Assembly (NCBI GenBank): GCA_946631935.1
Contig: CAMPAP010000110.1
Span: forward strand, 1-40,459
Direction: 5' to 3'
Source: an uncultured Lachnospiraceae bacterium
Lineage (GTDB): Bacteria; Bacillota; Clostridia; Lachnospirales; Lachnospiraceae
Length of the DNA: 40,459 nt
The position numbers and the translations under genes were made by a program. How positions within the stretch are numbered: position 1 is the stretch's first letter; the number at the start of each line of letters is the position of its first letter. Of this stretch, positions 7,213 to 16,472 are shown piece after piece. The notes beneath the pieces are model-generated. The model did not search any database and had not been told where the DNA came from. It saw only the letters and a program-made list of their open reading frames with translations.

Positions 7213-8103
7213 CTAAAGCACGGGACTGACCGCTCTTACGACCCTGTTGTTTCCCGAATAATCCTTTATCACTTTGGTGTATTTAAATCCGTTTGCTTCA
7301 AGAAGCCCGGTGACATCAGATGCCTGATCGAATCCGATCTCAAGGAAGATCTCTCCTCCCTTTATCATATGTGCTCTTGCACCGGATATTATCCTTTTGT
7401 AAAAATCAAGACCGTCACTGCCTCCGTCAAGAGCGATAAGAGGGTCATGATCTTTGACTTCAGGCATAAGATTTTCTATATCGCCGCTTTTTATATACGG
7501 AGGGTTCGAAACAATGATGTCGTAAAGGATCCCGTCATCAAGAGCTTCGTAAAGGTCTCCTTTTCTGAAATCCGGCAGTTTCTTTTTATCTTCAAGGATC
7601 AGATGTGCATTTTCACGGGCTATGGCAAGGGCATCCTCTGAAATGTCCGTTCCGGTACCAATGCAGTCCCCTGTAAGGGCCATGAGACTTATTATGATGC
7701 ACCCGGTACCGGTACAAAGATCAAGGATCTTACAGCCCTCGTGATAATCCCTTAATACCTCTTCAACCAGGATCTCGGTGTCCGGTCTTGGAATAAGAGC
7801 TCCGGGGGGAGAATTAAAATCAAAGCCCATAAAGCAGGTTTTTCCGAGGATATGCTGAAGAGGAATATGCCTGCATCTTTTATCAAGGGCTTCATTTATT
7901 GATATAAGAGCTTCTTCGGAAGGCATCAGAATATCAGGGTCTGCATAGATATCAGCCTCTGTTATTCCTGCATATGCCTTAAGAAGAAGCCTTACTTCAG
8001 CATCAGCATCCTGAATTCCGGCTTCTTCAAGTTTTTCTTTTATGTTCTTTTTCAGATCGGCAGCCTTCAAAAAATGTCCCTCAGTCATCATCCGACTCAT
8101 CAC
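7213..8103 (-). CDS. prmC: Release factor glutamine methyltransferase
   Basis: Up to 296 residues. An N-terminal helical domain (about 1-85) is followed by a class I SAM methyltransferase with ILDLCTGTGCIIISL (SAM loop) and VSNPPYI (the NPPY substrate motif of N5-glutamine methyltransferases). It transfers a methyl group from SAM to the GGQ glutamine of release factors and sits directly upstream of prfA. The start is uncertain: GTG 8103 (given) follows GGAAG by 9 nt and overlaps the DUF1385 gene by 23 nt; ATG 8100 is possible; TTG 8070 follows GAGGG by 8 nt and would avoid the overlap. Translational coupling with DUF1385 is likely in every case. Confidence 0.95.
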   Translation of the reverse strand: MMSRMMTEGHFLKAADLKKNIKEKLEEAGIQDADAEVRLLLKAYAGITEADIYADPDILMPSEEALISINEALDKRCRHIPLQHILGKTCFMGFDFNSPPGALIPRPDTEILVEEVLRDYHEGCKILDLCTGTGCIIISLMALTGDCIGTGTDISEDALAIARENAHLILEDKKKLPDFRKGDLYEALDDGILYDIIVSNPPYIKSGDIENLMPEVKDHDPLIALDGGSDGLDFYKRIISGARAHMIKGGEIFLEIGFDQASDVTGLLEANGFKYTKVIKDYSGNNRVVRAVSPVL

Positions 8104-9268
8104 CGAAAAATTCTTCCGGATCTACAATGCCGTCATCTTCATAGTCATCTTCACGATCACCGTTTTCATCATATGTAATACGGTCATCGTCTTCGCTTAC
8201 AACTCCGTCAGTACCTGCATCTTCTGCGGATGACTCATCATAATAGTCATCGTATTCTTCGTCTTCATAATACTCTTCGGGTTCATCACCCCATCCGGGA
8301 ACGGTTCCCACGACCTCTCCGTTTTCATCGATATCAAATCCGAAATTGTCTGCCAGATATTTTTTCCAGTCAAAAACCGCATTAACCGAGGTGATTGCAA
8401 CCTCGATCATCTTTTCATCGGGCTCTCTTGTAGTAAGCCTCTGAAACCACATTCCGGGCGCGGTTAAGATCAGCACGGGAAGACTCTCGGTCTTTCCGGC
8501 AAGAGACAGTATCTCGTAAGAGATTCCCAGGACAACAGGCACAAGAAGAAGTCTGATGAGCATTCTCATGGCTATATTGTCTGTTCTTATGAAAAAGAAG
8601 ATGATTATGCTTATGAATACGGAAATATACATAAAGCTGGTTCCGCATCTTCTGTGGAATCTTGAACTTCTTTTAACATTCTCAATTGTAAGGGTCCTTC
8701 CGCGTTCGATGCAGTTGATGCATTTATGCTCGGCGCCGTGGTATCTGTAGATAGTCCTCATATCCTTCATGAAGCCTATGACGGTCATATACAGGATCAG
8801 AACCACGATCCTTATTGCTCCTTCGATTATGGATATAAGGGACTCATTCCTTACGCTTTTTTCAAATATGGATGCAAGATATGTGGGCAGCAGGATAAAA
8901 AGACCGATGGATATGGCAAAAGCGATGACCATGACAACAGCACTGAAGATCTTGTCACCTGAACCGGAGGATCCGGAAGTTCCCGAATCTTTAGCTTCTT
9001 CCTTATCAAGGACATCGGCTGAATAATTGATGGACCTTGAACCGATGATAAGGGAATCTGCAAAAACGAACATTCCCCTGATAAAAGGTATCTTAAGTAT
9101 GGGGCTTCCCGCAAGCAGCTGCTTGTGGTTCTGTGTTTCGGTTTCGATCTTACCGTCGCTGCGTCTTACCGAAACGGCATATTTTTCACCGTTTCTCATC
9201 ATTACGCCCTCAATGACAGCCTGGCCGCCTATTCCGGAATAAACTTTTTTTCTCTTATATCCTGCCAT
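8081..9268 (-). CDS. DUF1385 membrane protein with long acidic tail
   Basis: 395 residues. The N-terminal region GIGGQAVIEGVMMRNGEKYA is the signature of the DUF1385 family. Later come hydrophobic segments (about 100-130, 135-165 and 210-245) and YRYHGAEHKCINCIERG, rich in possible metal ligands (His, Cys), with RRCGTSFMY after it. Family members in Clostridia occupy this same place between rpmE and prmC, but no reaction is established. The last 80 residues are unusually acidic, almost all Asp, Glu and Tyr, and probably disordered. Starts at ATG 9268 downstream of the rpmE terminator. Confidence 0.88.
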   Translation of the reverse strand: MAGYKRKKVYSGIGGQAVIEGVMMRNGEKYAVSVRRSDGKIETETQNHKQLLAGSPILKIPFIRGMFVFADSLIIGSRSINYSADVLDKEEAKDSGTSGSSGSGDKIFSAVVMVIAFAISIGLFILLPTYLASIFEKSVRNESLISIIEGAIRIVVLILYMTVIGFMKDMRTIYRYHGAEHKCINCIERGRTLTIENVKRSSRFHRRCGTSFMYISVFISIIIFFFIRTDNIAMRMLIRLLLVPVVLGISYEILSLAGKTESLPVLILTAPGMWFQRLTTREPDEKMIEVAITSVNAVFDWKKYLADNFGFDIDENGEVVGTVPGWGDEPEEYYEDEEYDDYYDESSAEDAGTDGVVSEDDDRITYDENGDREDDYEDDGIVDPEEFFGDESDDD

Positions 9269-9373
9269 ATATTCTCCAATATCTGCTGTGTGTGCGGTAT
9301 CAGTTCATATTGCAAATATTTTGCGCACCTGACGTAAATCGCACATCTGTCATTTCCTATGCCGGGTAAAAGA

Positions 9374-9402
9374 AAAGGGCTGAGGCAAGGCCTCAACCCT
9401 TC
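9374..9402 (-). terminator. Terminator after rpmE
   Basis: On the minus strand a GGGTTGAGG/CCTCAGCCC stem with a 5-nt loop is followed by TTTTCTTTT. It separates rpmE from the DUF1385-prmC-prfA genes, at least partially. Confidence 0.8.
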
Positions 9403-9410
9403 GGAACATC

Positions 9411-9617
9411 TTACTTATTATTAAGACCATACTTCCTATTGAACTTGTCGATCCTTCCATCGGCTCTGACGCTCTTCTGCTGGCCGGTGTAGAATGAATG
9501 ACATTTGGAGCAAACCTCGACGTGGATCTCAGGTCTTGTAGATCCTGTAACAAAAGTGTTGCCGCAGTTACAAGTAACCGTTGCCTGATAGTACTCAGGA
9601 TGAATTCCTTCCTTCAT
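9411..9617 (-). CDS. rpmE: 50S ribosomal protein L31, zinc-binding form
   Basis: 68 residues. The start [20 protein letters not shown] and the spacing CNC...CSKC show the four-cysteine zinc-binding (C+) form, as opposed to the YtiA-like form used under zinc starvation. It bridges the ribosomal subunits. It has its own promoter (9695-9723) and a terminator just after the stop, so it can be expressed independently of rho upstream. Confidence 0.97.
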   Translation of the reverse strand: MKEGIHPEYYQATVTCNCGNTFVTGSTRPEIHVEVCSKCHSFYTGQQKSVRADGRIDKFNRKYGLNNK

Positions 9618-9694
9618 TTTCTTACCTCTCTATATAAATGTAAATTGTGTCTGTTCTCATCCGCACTGCTTATGCAGCCACAAACAGCTTTACT

Positions 9695-9723
9695 ACTATA
9701 TCATGAGACGAAAAGGATTGCAA
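9695..9723 (-). promoter_or_regulatory. Promoter of rpmE
   Basis: TTGCAA (9723-9718), a 17-nt spacer and TATAGT (9700-9695), about 80 nt upstream of the rpmE start and just after the rho stop codon. Confidence 0.65.
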
Positions 9724-9742
9724 GTCCATTTTTCTCATATTA

Positions 9743-11218
9743 TCAGATATAGTTGCGGATATTGATATTTCTGACAAGTTCCGCATTTGAGCGGGTGTTC
9801 TTAAATTCCTCCAAAAGCCTGTCTGCCGCATCATCTGATTTAAGTCCGTTAAGAGCCCTTCTTGCTATCTCCATGGCACGGAGCTCGTCTCTTGAAAGGA
9901 GCAGATCCTCACGCCTTGTTCCTGATTTTGCAAGGTCGATAGCGGGGAAGATCCTCTTTTCGGAAAGCTTTCTGTCAAGGACCATCTCCATATTACCGGT
10001 TCCCTTGAATTCCTCGTATACAACATCATCCATCTTAGAACCCGTCTCAACAAGAGCTGTGGCAAGGATCGTAAGGGATCCGCCTTCTCTCATGTTTCTT
10101 GCGGCGCCGAAGAATCTTTTGGGCATGTGCAGAGCCGCAGGATCAAGACCTCCTGAAAGGGTACGGCCCGAAGGAGGAATGACCTGGTTATACGCTCTTG
10201 CAAGTCTTGTGATGGAGTCAAGAAGAATGACCACATCCTCCCTGTGTTCAACAAGGCGTCTTGCCCTTTCTATTACCATCTCGGAAACCCTTGCATGGTG
10301 CTCGGGCATCTCATCAAAGGTTGAATATATGACTTCAACATTGTTTCCCTTGATGGCTTCCTTCATATCGGTAACTTCCTCGGGACGCTCATCGATAAGA
10401 AGGATGATGATATGGGCATTTCTGTTATTGTAAAGAATGGACTGGGCAACGGATTTTAAAAGAGTTGTCTTACCTGCCTTGGGAGGGGATACGATCATTC
10501 CTCTCTGTCCCTTACCCACAGGGCTTACAAGATCCATGACACGCATGGCGATGTTCTTATGGTCGTCAGTCTCCATCCTGATCCTCTCATCGGGAAAGAT
10601 GGGAGTCAGGTTCTCAAAAGCGACTCTCTTCATTGCATCCGAGAGCGCATAGCCGTTTACATTGTTAAGGAAAACAAGGGGTGAGAATTTTTCGGAAGGA
10701 GTTCTGGCTTTTTTTACGCCGGAAAGCATGTCACCGGTCCTTAACCCGAACTTCCTTATCTGTGCAGGTGAAACGTATACATCATTTTCACCGGGAAGAT
10801 AATTATCACATCTTATAAATCCGTAACCTTCCGGCATTACTTCGAGTATGCCGTTTGCGGGTTCATCCCCTTCCTGGGGAGTGTAGGCGTTTTCAGGGCC
10901 CTTGGATGATTCTTCGGATGTATTCTTATCTGAAGCATTCTTTTCAGTATCGTTTTTTTCGGAAGTCTTCTTCTGAGGTTTTTTTCTGCCTTCGTTTCCT
11001 GACTGTTCACGGTCTGAGCCGGAAGTTTTTTCTTCGGATGCTTTTTCTCCGGATGCTTTTTCCTCTTCTTCTTTCTTTGCAGCCTTCATCTGCTCGTCAA
11101 CTTCAACAAGCTTGTCGATGAGTTCCTCTTTCTTCAGGCCGGCAATACCTTTAAGTCCGGCCGACTTTGCAAATTCCTTAAGCTGCGCAAGAGTAAATGT
11201 TTTTAATTTTTCTCTCAT
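9743..11218 (-). CDS. rho: Transcription termination factor Rho
   Basis: 491 residues from ATG 11218 ([20 protein letters not shown]), preceded by AAAGGA; the frame is open further upstream but lacks a ribosome binding site there. Rho is the hexameric RNA helicase that ends transcription. Parts in order: the N-terminal Rho_N helices (1-45); a very charged, low-complexity insert of Lys, Glu and Ser (about 45-120); the cold-shock-like RNA-binding domain (GYGFIRC...[15 protein letters not shown]); the ATPase with Walker [23 protein letters not shown]; and the secondary RNA-binding region. The insert makes it longer than the E. coli protein of about 419 residues; similar inserts occur in other Gram-positive Rho proteins. 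First gene of the cluster, with its own promoter. Confidence 0.97.
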   Translation of the reverse strand: MREKLKTFTLAQLKEFAKSAGLKGIAGLKKEELIDKLVEVDEQMKAAKKEEEEKASGEKASEEKTSGSDREQSGNEGRKKPQKKTSEKNDTEKNASDKNTSEESSKGPENAYTPQEGDEPANGILEVMPEGYGFIRCDNYLPGENDVYVSPAQIRKFGLRTGDMLSGVKKARTPSEKFSPLVFLNNVNGYALSDAMKRVAFENLTPIFPDERIRMETDDHKNIAMRVMDLVSPVGKGQRGMIVSPPKAGKTTLLKSVAQSILYNNRNAHIIILLIDERPEEVTDMKEAIKGNNVEVIYSTFDEMPEHHARVSEMVIERARRLVEHREDVVILLDSITRLARAYNQVIPPSGRTLSGGLDPAALHMPKRFFGAARNMREGGSLTILATALVETGSKMDDVVYEEFKGTGNMEMVLDRKLSEKRIFPAIDLAKSGTRREDLLLSRDELRAMEIARRALNGLKSDDAADRLLEEFKNTRSNAELVRNINIRNYI

Positions 11219-11327
11219 ATAAAAATATGATCCTTTCAAACTACAAATCTGTCTAAATGGGAAACTGTGTGTTTCGAAATAATTCTTTTCAGAAACAAAA
11301 TGAATAAAGAACAAAGAAACTAAAAAT

Positions 11328-11356
11328 TTTATATCACTTTATTTTTTCGTAGTCAA
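11328..11356 (-). promoter_or_regulatory. Promoter of rho
   Basis: TTGACT (11356-11351), a 17-nt spacer and TATAAA (11333-11328). The predicted start is about 100 nt upstream of the rho ATG, leaving room for leader control, since rho is autoregulated in several bacteria. Confidence 0.75.
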
Positions 11357-11379
11357 CAACTTTAAGTTATAATCACAAG

Positions 11380-11404
11380 AAAAACACCTTCCCCGAAGGG
11401 AAGG
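11380..11404 (-). terminator. Terminator after the secreted repeat protein
   Basis: On the minus strand CCTTCCC-TTCG-GGGAAGG, a perfect 7-bp stem with a UUCG loop, is followed by TGTTTTT. It begins 8 nt past the stop of the 11412-12179 gene. Confidence 0.88.
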
Positions 11405-11411
11405 CATATTA

Positions 11412-12179
11412 TCAGAATTTAAAAGTCAGATTCATTTCTATGACAGGTGAATCCTTATCACCGTAAACCTTGGGCACATCAAAGGTCATCTTCTTAACGC
11501 CGTATACATTCTTCATATATGCGATCTGCGTGTTTGCAAGCAATGTCATATCCTCAGCAGACATCACACCGTGCCACCTTGACTGAATCTGGAGCTTGGG
11601 GATCCTGTACTTTCCGGCCTGTCTTATGGCATAGATAAATTCATTCTGGTTCGAAGGATCTGCAATGGCTAAAGCTGTCGTAAAGGTAAGGGACATGTCA
11701 TCCGGATCATAACCTTCGTATGGAAGTCTTCCTTCATTGATCCCAAGATAGTAATAATGATTATAAAGATTCAGGGGAACATTTCCGTATACGCTTACGA
11801 CATCGGGATACTTCTTTGCGTAGAACACAGGATCGAAGCGTGTTCCGTCCGGCATGGTAAGAACGGTATCCTGTTCTTTTTTTGAAGAGGAAGAATCCTT
11901 TTCTTTATCTTTATATTCATATCCGGCATAGGGAAGCCTTTTTTCCTTTATACCGCAGAGAAGGTAATGCTGATACAAAAGTGCTTCGTTCATGCCGAAA
12001 GCCTTGTACACATCATTATATGTTGCGGCGTAAAAAGAAGGGTCGAAAAGCATACCGTCAGGCATGGTCTTAACTGCAGCCCTGCTTTCAAATGAAGGGA
12101 TCATCAAAAAGACCAGAAAGACGGATAAGGTGATCATTATTTTTTTTATACTGTTCATCATCTTTAATCGTAAGTCCAT
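11412..12179 (-). CDS. Secreted protein with two FDPxxYA repeats
   Basis: 255 residues. A signal peptide (hydrophobic about 14-28, likely cut near ESRAA) is followed by two copies of a roughly 53-residue unit (about 37-89 and 107-159). Each has MPDG, FDPxFYA, a DV doublet, LYxHY, G-I and RLPYxGY. A Ser/Lys/Glu linker separates them. The C-terminal 95 residues, ending VIEMNLTFKF, match no family I know. Similar FDxxYYAxxxPDV...HYxxxGxxEGR units are common in secreted Lachnospiraceae proteins, often attached to wall enzymes, and one such unit is in the L,D-transpeptidase at 23754. Probably an envelope protein; function unknown. The start is uncertain: ATG 12179 has no good ribosome binding site, and ATG 12161 or 12158 (MMNSIKK) is also possible. 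Confidence 0.72.
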   Translation of the reverse strand: MDLRLKMMNSIKKIMITLSVFLVFLMIPSFESRAAVKTMPDGMLFDPSFYAATYNDVYKAFGMNEALLYQHYLLCGIKEKRLPYAGYEYKDKEKDSSSSKKEQDTVLTMPDGTRFDPVFYAKKYPDVVSVYGNVPLNLYNHYYYLGINEGRLPYEGYDPDDMSLTFTTALAIADPSNQNEFIYAIRQAGKYRIPKLQIQSRWHGVMSAEDMTLLANTQIAYMKNVYGVKKMTFDVPKVYGDKDSPVIEMNLTFKF

Positions 12180-12235
12180 ATACTTTAATAAAACCCTTAA
12201 TAATCTCCTTTAAATATTCCGTTATCTGTCAAGTA

Positions 12236-15200
12236 TTAAGCCTTTTGAGCCTTCAGATCATTCTTATTCGCATACATGATCTTGTCTGCTTTTTCAAATA
12301 CAAGGCTTACCTTTCGCTCGTTATTGAATCTGTACATACCCGATGCTATAACGGGTCTGCCTTCGGAACCGTTCTTTATATTGATCTTTTCAAGTTCCGA
12401 AAGAATACCATCCGCATTATCATAGTCGCTGCCCTGGATTATTGCAACAAATTCGTCACCGCCTATCCTGAAAACGGGACTGTGGGAAAACAGATCGCAG
12501 ATGATACCGCATCCTTCTTTTATATAATCATCACCTGCATTATGTCCTTTAGTATCATTTATGTTCTTAAGACCGTTGATATCAAAGACAACTATGGCAA
12601 ATTTGGGAGCAGCACCACCATCAATAAGCTCATTCAGCTGTGTCTCCACATCTATATATGCATGCTTATTTTTGACACCGGTAAGAGGGTCTATATTTGC
12701 GGCATCACGCGCCGCAGACAGATTCTTTGCATACATCTGGTCACGCTTTACCTGATCGTCGATATTACTTACACCAACGATAAGCCTGGGACCGTCTTTT
12801 TCATCGATCATTACAGCCTTAAGGCATACAAAAACAGGTTCGTCACCAAATATTATGCGGTAATTCATTATAAATATACCGCTCTGCTCAATAGTCTGTA
12901 AAACTCTCTGCCTTGTGAACATTGTCCTGAACATCACAAGATCTTCGAAATAAATGGCCTTGCTGCTGTCCCTTACCGAATTGTCAAAGAAGTTGTCTCC
13001 TTCCTTGCTCATTCCAAGCAAGTCATATTCGGCTTTTGAACTGTATTCGGAATAATGACCGGTACTGGGATCTACTGTATAGATACAGATATAATTTCCG
13101 GAAAGTGCATTTATCCTGGAAAAAGTGATCCTCTCTTCCTTGATCCTTTCATACTCTATCTGCTTCCTCATTTCGGTATCAACATTGTTGATGCCAATGA
13201 CCGCCTTATTGCCGGGCACATGAAGCTTTACTGCTTTAAGGCTTACATATATCGGATTACCGCCATTAAGGAATCTGCATGTCAGTGTAAATGTTCCGTT
13301 ATCTTTAAAACTGTCAAGGACATTTTCCTTCGTAAATGCTCCAAGGAATTTTTCAATATCATCGGGATAAAGATATTTTTTCGATTCCCTTTTGCATGTA
13401 TCAAAGAAATGTTTTCCGTGTCTTTCAATCGAAAGGTCACCGTTTCCGTCATCGGGAGAATACTCGATATACTTTTCATCATCAAGATCCACATAGTAGA
13501 GATTAATGTAGTCCGATGAAAGTGCTCTTGCTATATAGGTATAATTCAGTCCCTTGGATTTATCATTTTTTTCGGTAAATTCAAGAAGCGTAACAACAAC
13601 CGAAGTTGAACCCGTCACGGGATTATCCGATATCTTGCGGATAAGCAGATGCATGGAATGGCCTGTGGAAGTCCTCTCATCCACAACAGCCCTCTTCCCG
13701 TCCTCGGCACACTGTCTTACGGCCTTCACGAATAACGCACCGGGGCCTTTAAGATAATCCTTAAAAAGAACGCCTTCTTTCAGGGCCGGGAAATGATTAT
13801 CCACAAATTCGCGATAGGTCTTATTTCCCCTTATCGTCCTCAGGCCGTCCTTGTACACTTCAAGAATGACCATGGGCATGGTATCAAAATATCCGCCAAG
13901 CTCGGTCTGATCATCGGCAGAAAGGGTGAAATCATACAGATTGACCTTTCCCATCTCACTGTAATATCCGGTCTCATCGGGATTTTCAAAACCGATCTGC
14001 ACCCCGTCTTCATACCTGTTCCAAATTTCTTCCTTTGGAACGGGCTTGCAGTAATAATATCCCTGGAGCTTGGTGCATCCGATCTCCTTTAAAAAATCCA
14101 CCTGTTCAGGCTTTTCAACGCCTTCAGAGACAGTATCAAGCCCCAGCGCCATGGCCATTTTGACCATCTCGGTAAGAATGATCCTCCTGTTTTCGTCCTC
14201 ATCAAACTCCTTCATAAAGACCATATCGAGTTTAAGAAGGTCAAAACTGATCTTCTGCAGCATATCGGGGGAAGAATAACCGCTGCCGAAATCATCGAGC
14301 CAGACCCTGAATCCCAGATCCTTGAACCTTCCGATCTGGTATTTCATGAAATCAAAATCAAAACAGATGGCGCTCTCCGTTATCTCGACAGTTATCTTGT
14401 CCCTTGCAATGCCCGCATCATCAACTCTGGATCTGATTTCTTCAACGATGTCACAGGAATCAAAATCCCCCCTGGATACATTTATTGAAACGGGGACGAG
14501 GAACAATCCTCTCTCAGTCTGTTCCTTCATCTTTTCAAGGACACTCTCAAGCATATACAGATCCAGCTTGTATATAAGCCTTGTATCTTCAAGGATGGGA
14601 ATAAAGTCTGCAGGTGAGAGCATGCCTTTTACGGGATCCATCCATCTTGCAAGTGCTTCTTCATCACATACTCTGCCGTTTGCGGCTCTTATTATTGGCT
14701 GGTAATAAACCTGGATCCATTTTTCTTCAAGCGCCTTATCGATATTATCAATGATGTACTGTCTGTTCTGGAATTTTTTCAAAAGCTTTGCATTGAAATA
14801 TTCAATACGGGATTTATATACATCCTTCTTCTGGTCGCTTGCCATCTTGGCTCTGTCACATGCTATCGATGCGGAAACATCCTCAATGGAATTGGAATAT
14901 ATGCCTACTCTTAACGGTACGTTTTTACCGTCATTGACATTTTTATACAGGTTGAAGAAATCTCTCAGCCTATTATCGATACCCACAGATACCGTATAAA
15001 CAGCAAAATGATCGCCGCCTACTCTTCCGCAGCTCTCCTTGCCAAAATACGTTGCCAAAAGATTTGCCGTTGCCTTGATCAGCTCATCTCCCTCGGTAAG
15101 ACCGTACTTCTGGTTGAAATGCTTCATTCCGTTCATGTCAATAAAGAGCATGACAGGATCGTAGCCTTCCTTGATATATCTTTTTCTTCCGTGCTCCGCA

Positions 15201-15715
15201 AGTTCAAAGAAATAGAACATGGTAGGAAGTCCTGTCAGATTATCATAACTTGCATTTCTGACCTGATGCCTCTCATCGATCATCCTGTTAAGATACTGGT
15301 TGATGCCGGTTTCATCGGGATAAAGTCCCTTACGATACGGACCTTCATCCGAATACCATACTATAGCCAGTTTTACGCCGCCTTCTTTGTATTCATGTAT
15401 TCCGTGGGAATGGATAATGTGATACTGACCGTCTATCTTGATACGGAAAAAAACACTGTAACGGGCATCTTTTTCCATAAAATCACGGGCTACATCCTGG
15501 GCTGCTTTTATGTCTGCGGGATGGGTATCACGATAGGTATCATTATTCAGAAGTTCTATGGCATCCTCTCTGCTTTTGTGATGAAAAAGAGAGATCATGC
15601 CGTCAGAAACCAGTATGGTGACGATCTTGCCGTCAACATACTGGAAAACAGAAAATGGCATTTCCATGGCCTCAAGGAGCTTTCGTTCCTCAGGACTGTA
15701 CTGATATATTTCCAA
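12236..15715 (-). CDS. Multidomain GGDEF-EAL-PAS-PAS-GGDEF cyclic-di-GMP protein
   Basis: 1,159 residues from TTG 15715, which follows AAGGGGGG by 6 nt; the GTG at 15751 gives 12 more residues without a ribosome binding site. Domains in order (approximate): a PAS-like sensor (1-115); a first GGDEF with the altered signature GGDHF (about 233); an EAL domain with EALARW, the DDFG metal motif and LQGYYYCKP, apparently an active phosphodiesterase; a spacer domain; two similar tandem PAS-like domains (about 720-845 and 855-975), each with a HFFD or NFFD segment, a PDD or FED step and a VSLKAV or VCLKAV strand; and an intact C-terminal GGDEF (RIGGDEFVAII). It could make and break cyclic-di-GMP. No membrane segment is seen. 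Transcribed after the sigH terminator. Confidence 0.9.
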   Translation of the reverse strand: MEIYQYSPEERKLLEAMEMPFSVFQYVDGKIVTILVSDGMISLFHHKSREDAIELLNNDTYRDTHPADIKAAQDVARDFMEKDARYSVFFRIKIDGQYHIIHSHGIHEYKEGGVKLAIVWYSDEGPYRKGLYPDETGINQYLNRMIDERHQVRNASYDNLTGLPTMFYFFELAEHGRKRYIKEGYDPVMLFIDMNGMKHFNQKYGLTEGDELIKATANLLATYFGKESCGRVGGDHFAVYTVSVGIDNRLRDFFNLYKNVNDGKNVPLRVGIYSNSIEDVSASIACDRAKMASDQKKDVYKSRIEYFNAKLLKKFQNRQYIIDNIDKALEEKWIQVYYQPIIRAANGRVCDEEALARWMDPVKGMLSPADFIPILEDTRLIYKLDLYMLESVLEKMKEQTERGLFLVPVSINVSRGDFDSCDIVEEIRSRVDDAGIARDKITVEITESAICFDFDFMKYQIGRFKDLGFRVWLDDFGSGYSSPDMLQKISFDLLKLDMVFMKEFDEDENRRIILTEMVKMAMALGLDTVSEGVEKPEQVDFLKEIGCTKLQGYYYCKPVPKEEIWNRYEDGVQIGFENPDETGYYSEMGKVNLYDFTLSADDQTELGGYFDTMPMVILEVYKDGLRTIRGNKTYREFVDNHFPALKEGVLFKDYLKGPGALFVKAVRQCAEDGKRAVVDERTSTGHSMHLLIRKISDNPVTGSTSVVVTLLEFTEKNDKSKGLNYTYIARALSSDYINLYYVDLDDEKYIEYSPDDGNGDLSIERHGKHFFDTCKRESKKYLYPDDIEKFLGAFTKENVLDSFKDNGTFTLTCRFLNGGNPIYVSLKAVKLHVPGNKAVIGINNVDTEMRKQIEYERIKEERITFSRINALSGNYICIYTVDPSTGHYSEYSSKAEYDLLGMSKEGDNFFDNSVRDSSKAIYFEDLVMFRTMFTRQRVLQTIEQSGIFIMNYRIIFGDEPVFVCLKAVMIDEKDGPRLIVGVSNIDDQVKRDQMYAKNLSAARDAANIDPLTGVKNKHAYIDVETQLNELIDGGAAPKFAIVVFDINGLKNINDTKGHNAGDDYIKEGCGIICDLFSHSPVFRIGGDEFVAIIQGSDYDNADGILSELEKINIKNGSEGRPVIASGMYRFNNERKVSLVFEKADKIMYANKNDLKAQKA

Positions 15716-15809
15716 AAGTATCCCCCCCTTATGTGAATGCTTTGTCTTCACATCATACGTTCAGAAAACAGTGCCATTTCAATTATACTTTATATTTTGG
15801 AAAAATAAC

Positions 15810-15832
15810 AGAAAAAAAGCCTCAAAGAGACT
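15810..15832 (-). terminator. Terminator overlapping the end of sigH
   Basis: On the minus strand AGTCTC-TTT-GAGGCT is followed by TTTTTTT. The sigH stop codon lies inside the stem, so coding region and terminator overlap. It closes the long murD-to-sigH transcription unit. Confidence 0.7.
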
Positions 15833-16472
15833 CTTTTTTTATCGATGTCTTCAGTTTCGTACGTGCTCTCAGGATCGCATTTTCAGCGCTTTTTTCACTG
15901 ATGTTCATACTCCTTGCGATCTCTTTTACGGAATTGCCGCTGAGCCTTAAAAGAAGAGACCTTCTCTCGGTCTCGGAGAGTTCATTTTCCATGAGATGAT
16001 ACAGTCTGCCGATCAGTTCATCAAGAATGGCTTTTTCTTCGGGAGTCATATCCGATGAAGGAAGACTGAAAAGATTTTGATCGGAAGGAACATAGTCCTT
16101 CAGAGGAAGGCTGGAAAGCTTGTTACGTGAAGCAGCGGCATTTAAGATATTGCCCCTGATCTCGAAGGTGACATATGTCTTAAAAGAAGCCCCTTTGGAC
16201 GGATCATATTTTTCTATGGCATCATAGATACCTATGATACCTTCCTGGATGATATCGTCCTTGTCGGGGGAATGGATATTCATGACCGAATACAGATATC
16301 TTACATAATCCGAGTATTTGGCAATAAGAAAATTAACGATCTCGGGATACTCGACAGATCTTTCGTGCATGCGCTCTATCAGTTCTTCATCCGACATTTC
16401 CCTGTAATCGGGCCTGTCGCCTGATCTGCTTTTTTTATTGGGGATGTTTTTTCCGGATGTCCTTTTTGTCAT
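15822..16472 (-). CDS. sigH: Sigma-70 family factor, SigH (Spo0H)-like
   Basis: 216 residues, close to the 218 of Bacillus SigH. Region 2 contains DIIQEGIIGIYDAIEKYDP followed by SFKTYVTFEIRGNILNA (core binding and -10 reading). Region 4 is LLLRLSGNSVKEIARSMNIS, a helix-turn-helix, then AENAILRARTKLK. SigH drives early stationary-phase and sporulation genes in Bacillus; in non-sporulating relatives it has other targets. The assignment relies on the order cysS-rlmB-sigH, conserved in Firmicutes. It overlaps the rlmB stop by 4 nt (ATGA), so it is translationally coupled. The first 20 residues are basic and probably disordered. Confidence 0.85.
   Translation of the reverse strand: MTKRTSGKNIPNKKSRSGDRPDYREMSDEELIERMHERSVEYPEIVNFLIAKYSDYVRYLYSVMNIHSPDKDDIIQEGIIGIYDAIEKYDPSKGASFKTYVTFEIRGNILNAAASRNKLSSLPLKDYVPSDQNLFSLPSSDMTPEEKAILDELIGRLYHLMENELSETERRSLLLRLSGNSVKEIARSMNISEKSAENAILRARTKLKTSIKKESL

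Noticed and set aside
9753-10433. 226-codon open frame antisense to rho
   Set aside because: It mirrors the conserved Rho ATPase domain and shows no family features; a codon-bias shadow.
12245-12901. 218-codon plus-strand frame under the GGDEF/EAL gene
   Set aside because: Antisense to the conserved C-terminal GGDEF domain, no ribosome binding site or recognisable motif.
15752-15812. TATAAT at 15787-15782 as a definite promoter for the GGDEF/EAL gene
   Set aside because: The -10 is good but no -35 is recognisable and the surroundings are very AT-rich beside a terminator, so I left it out of the features.
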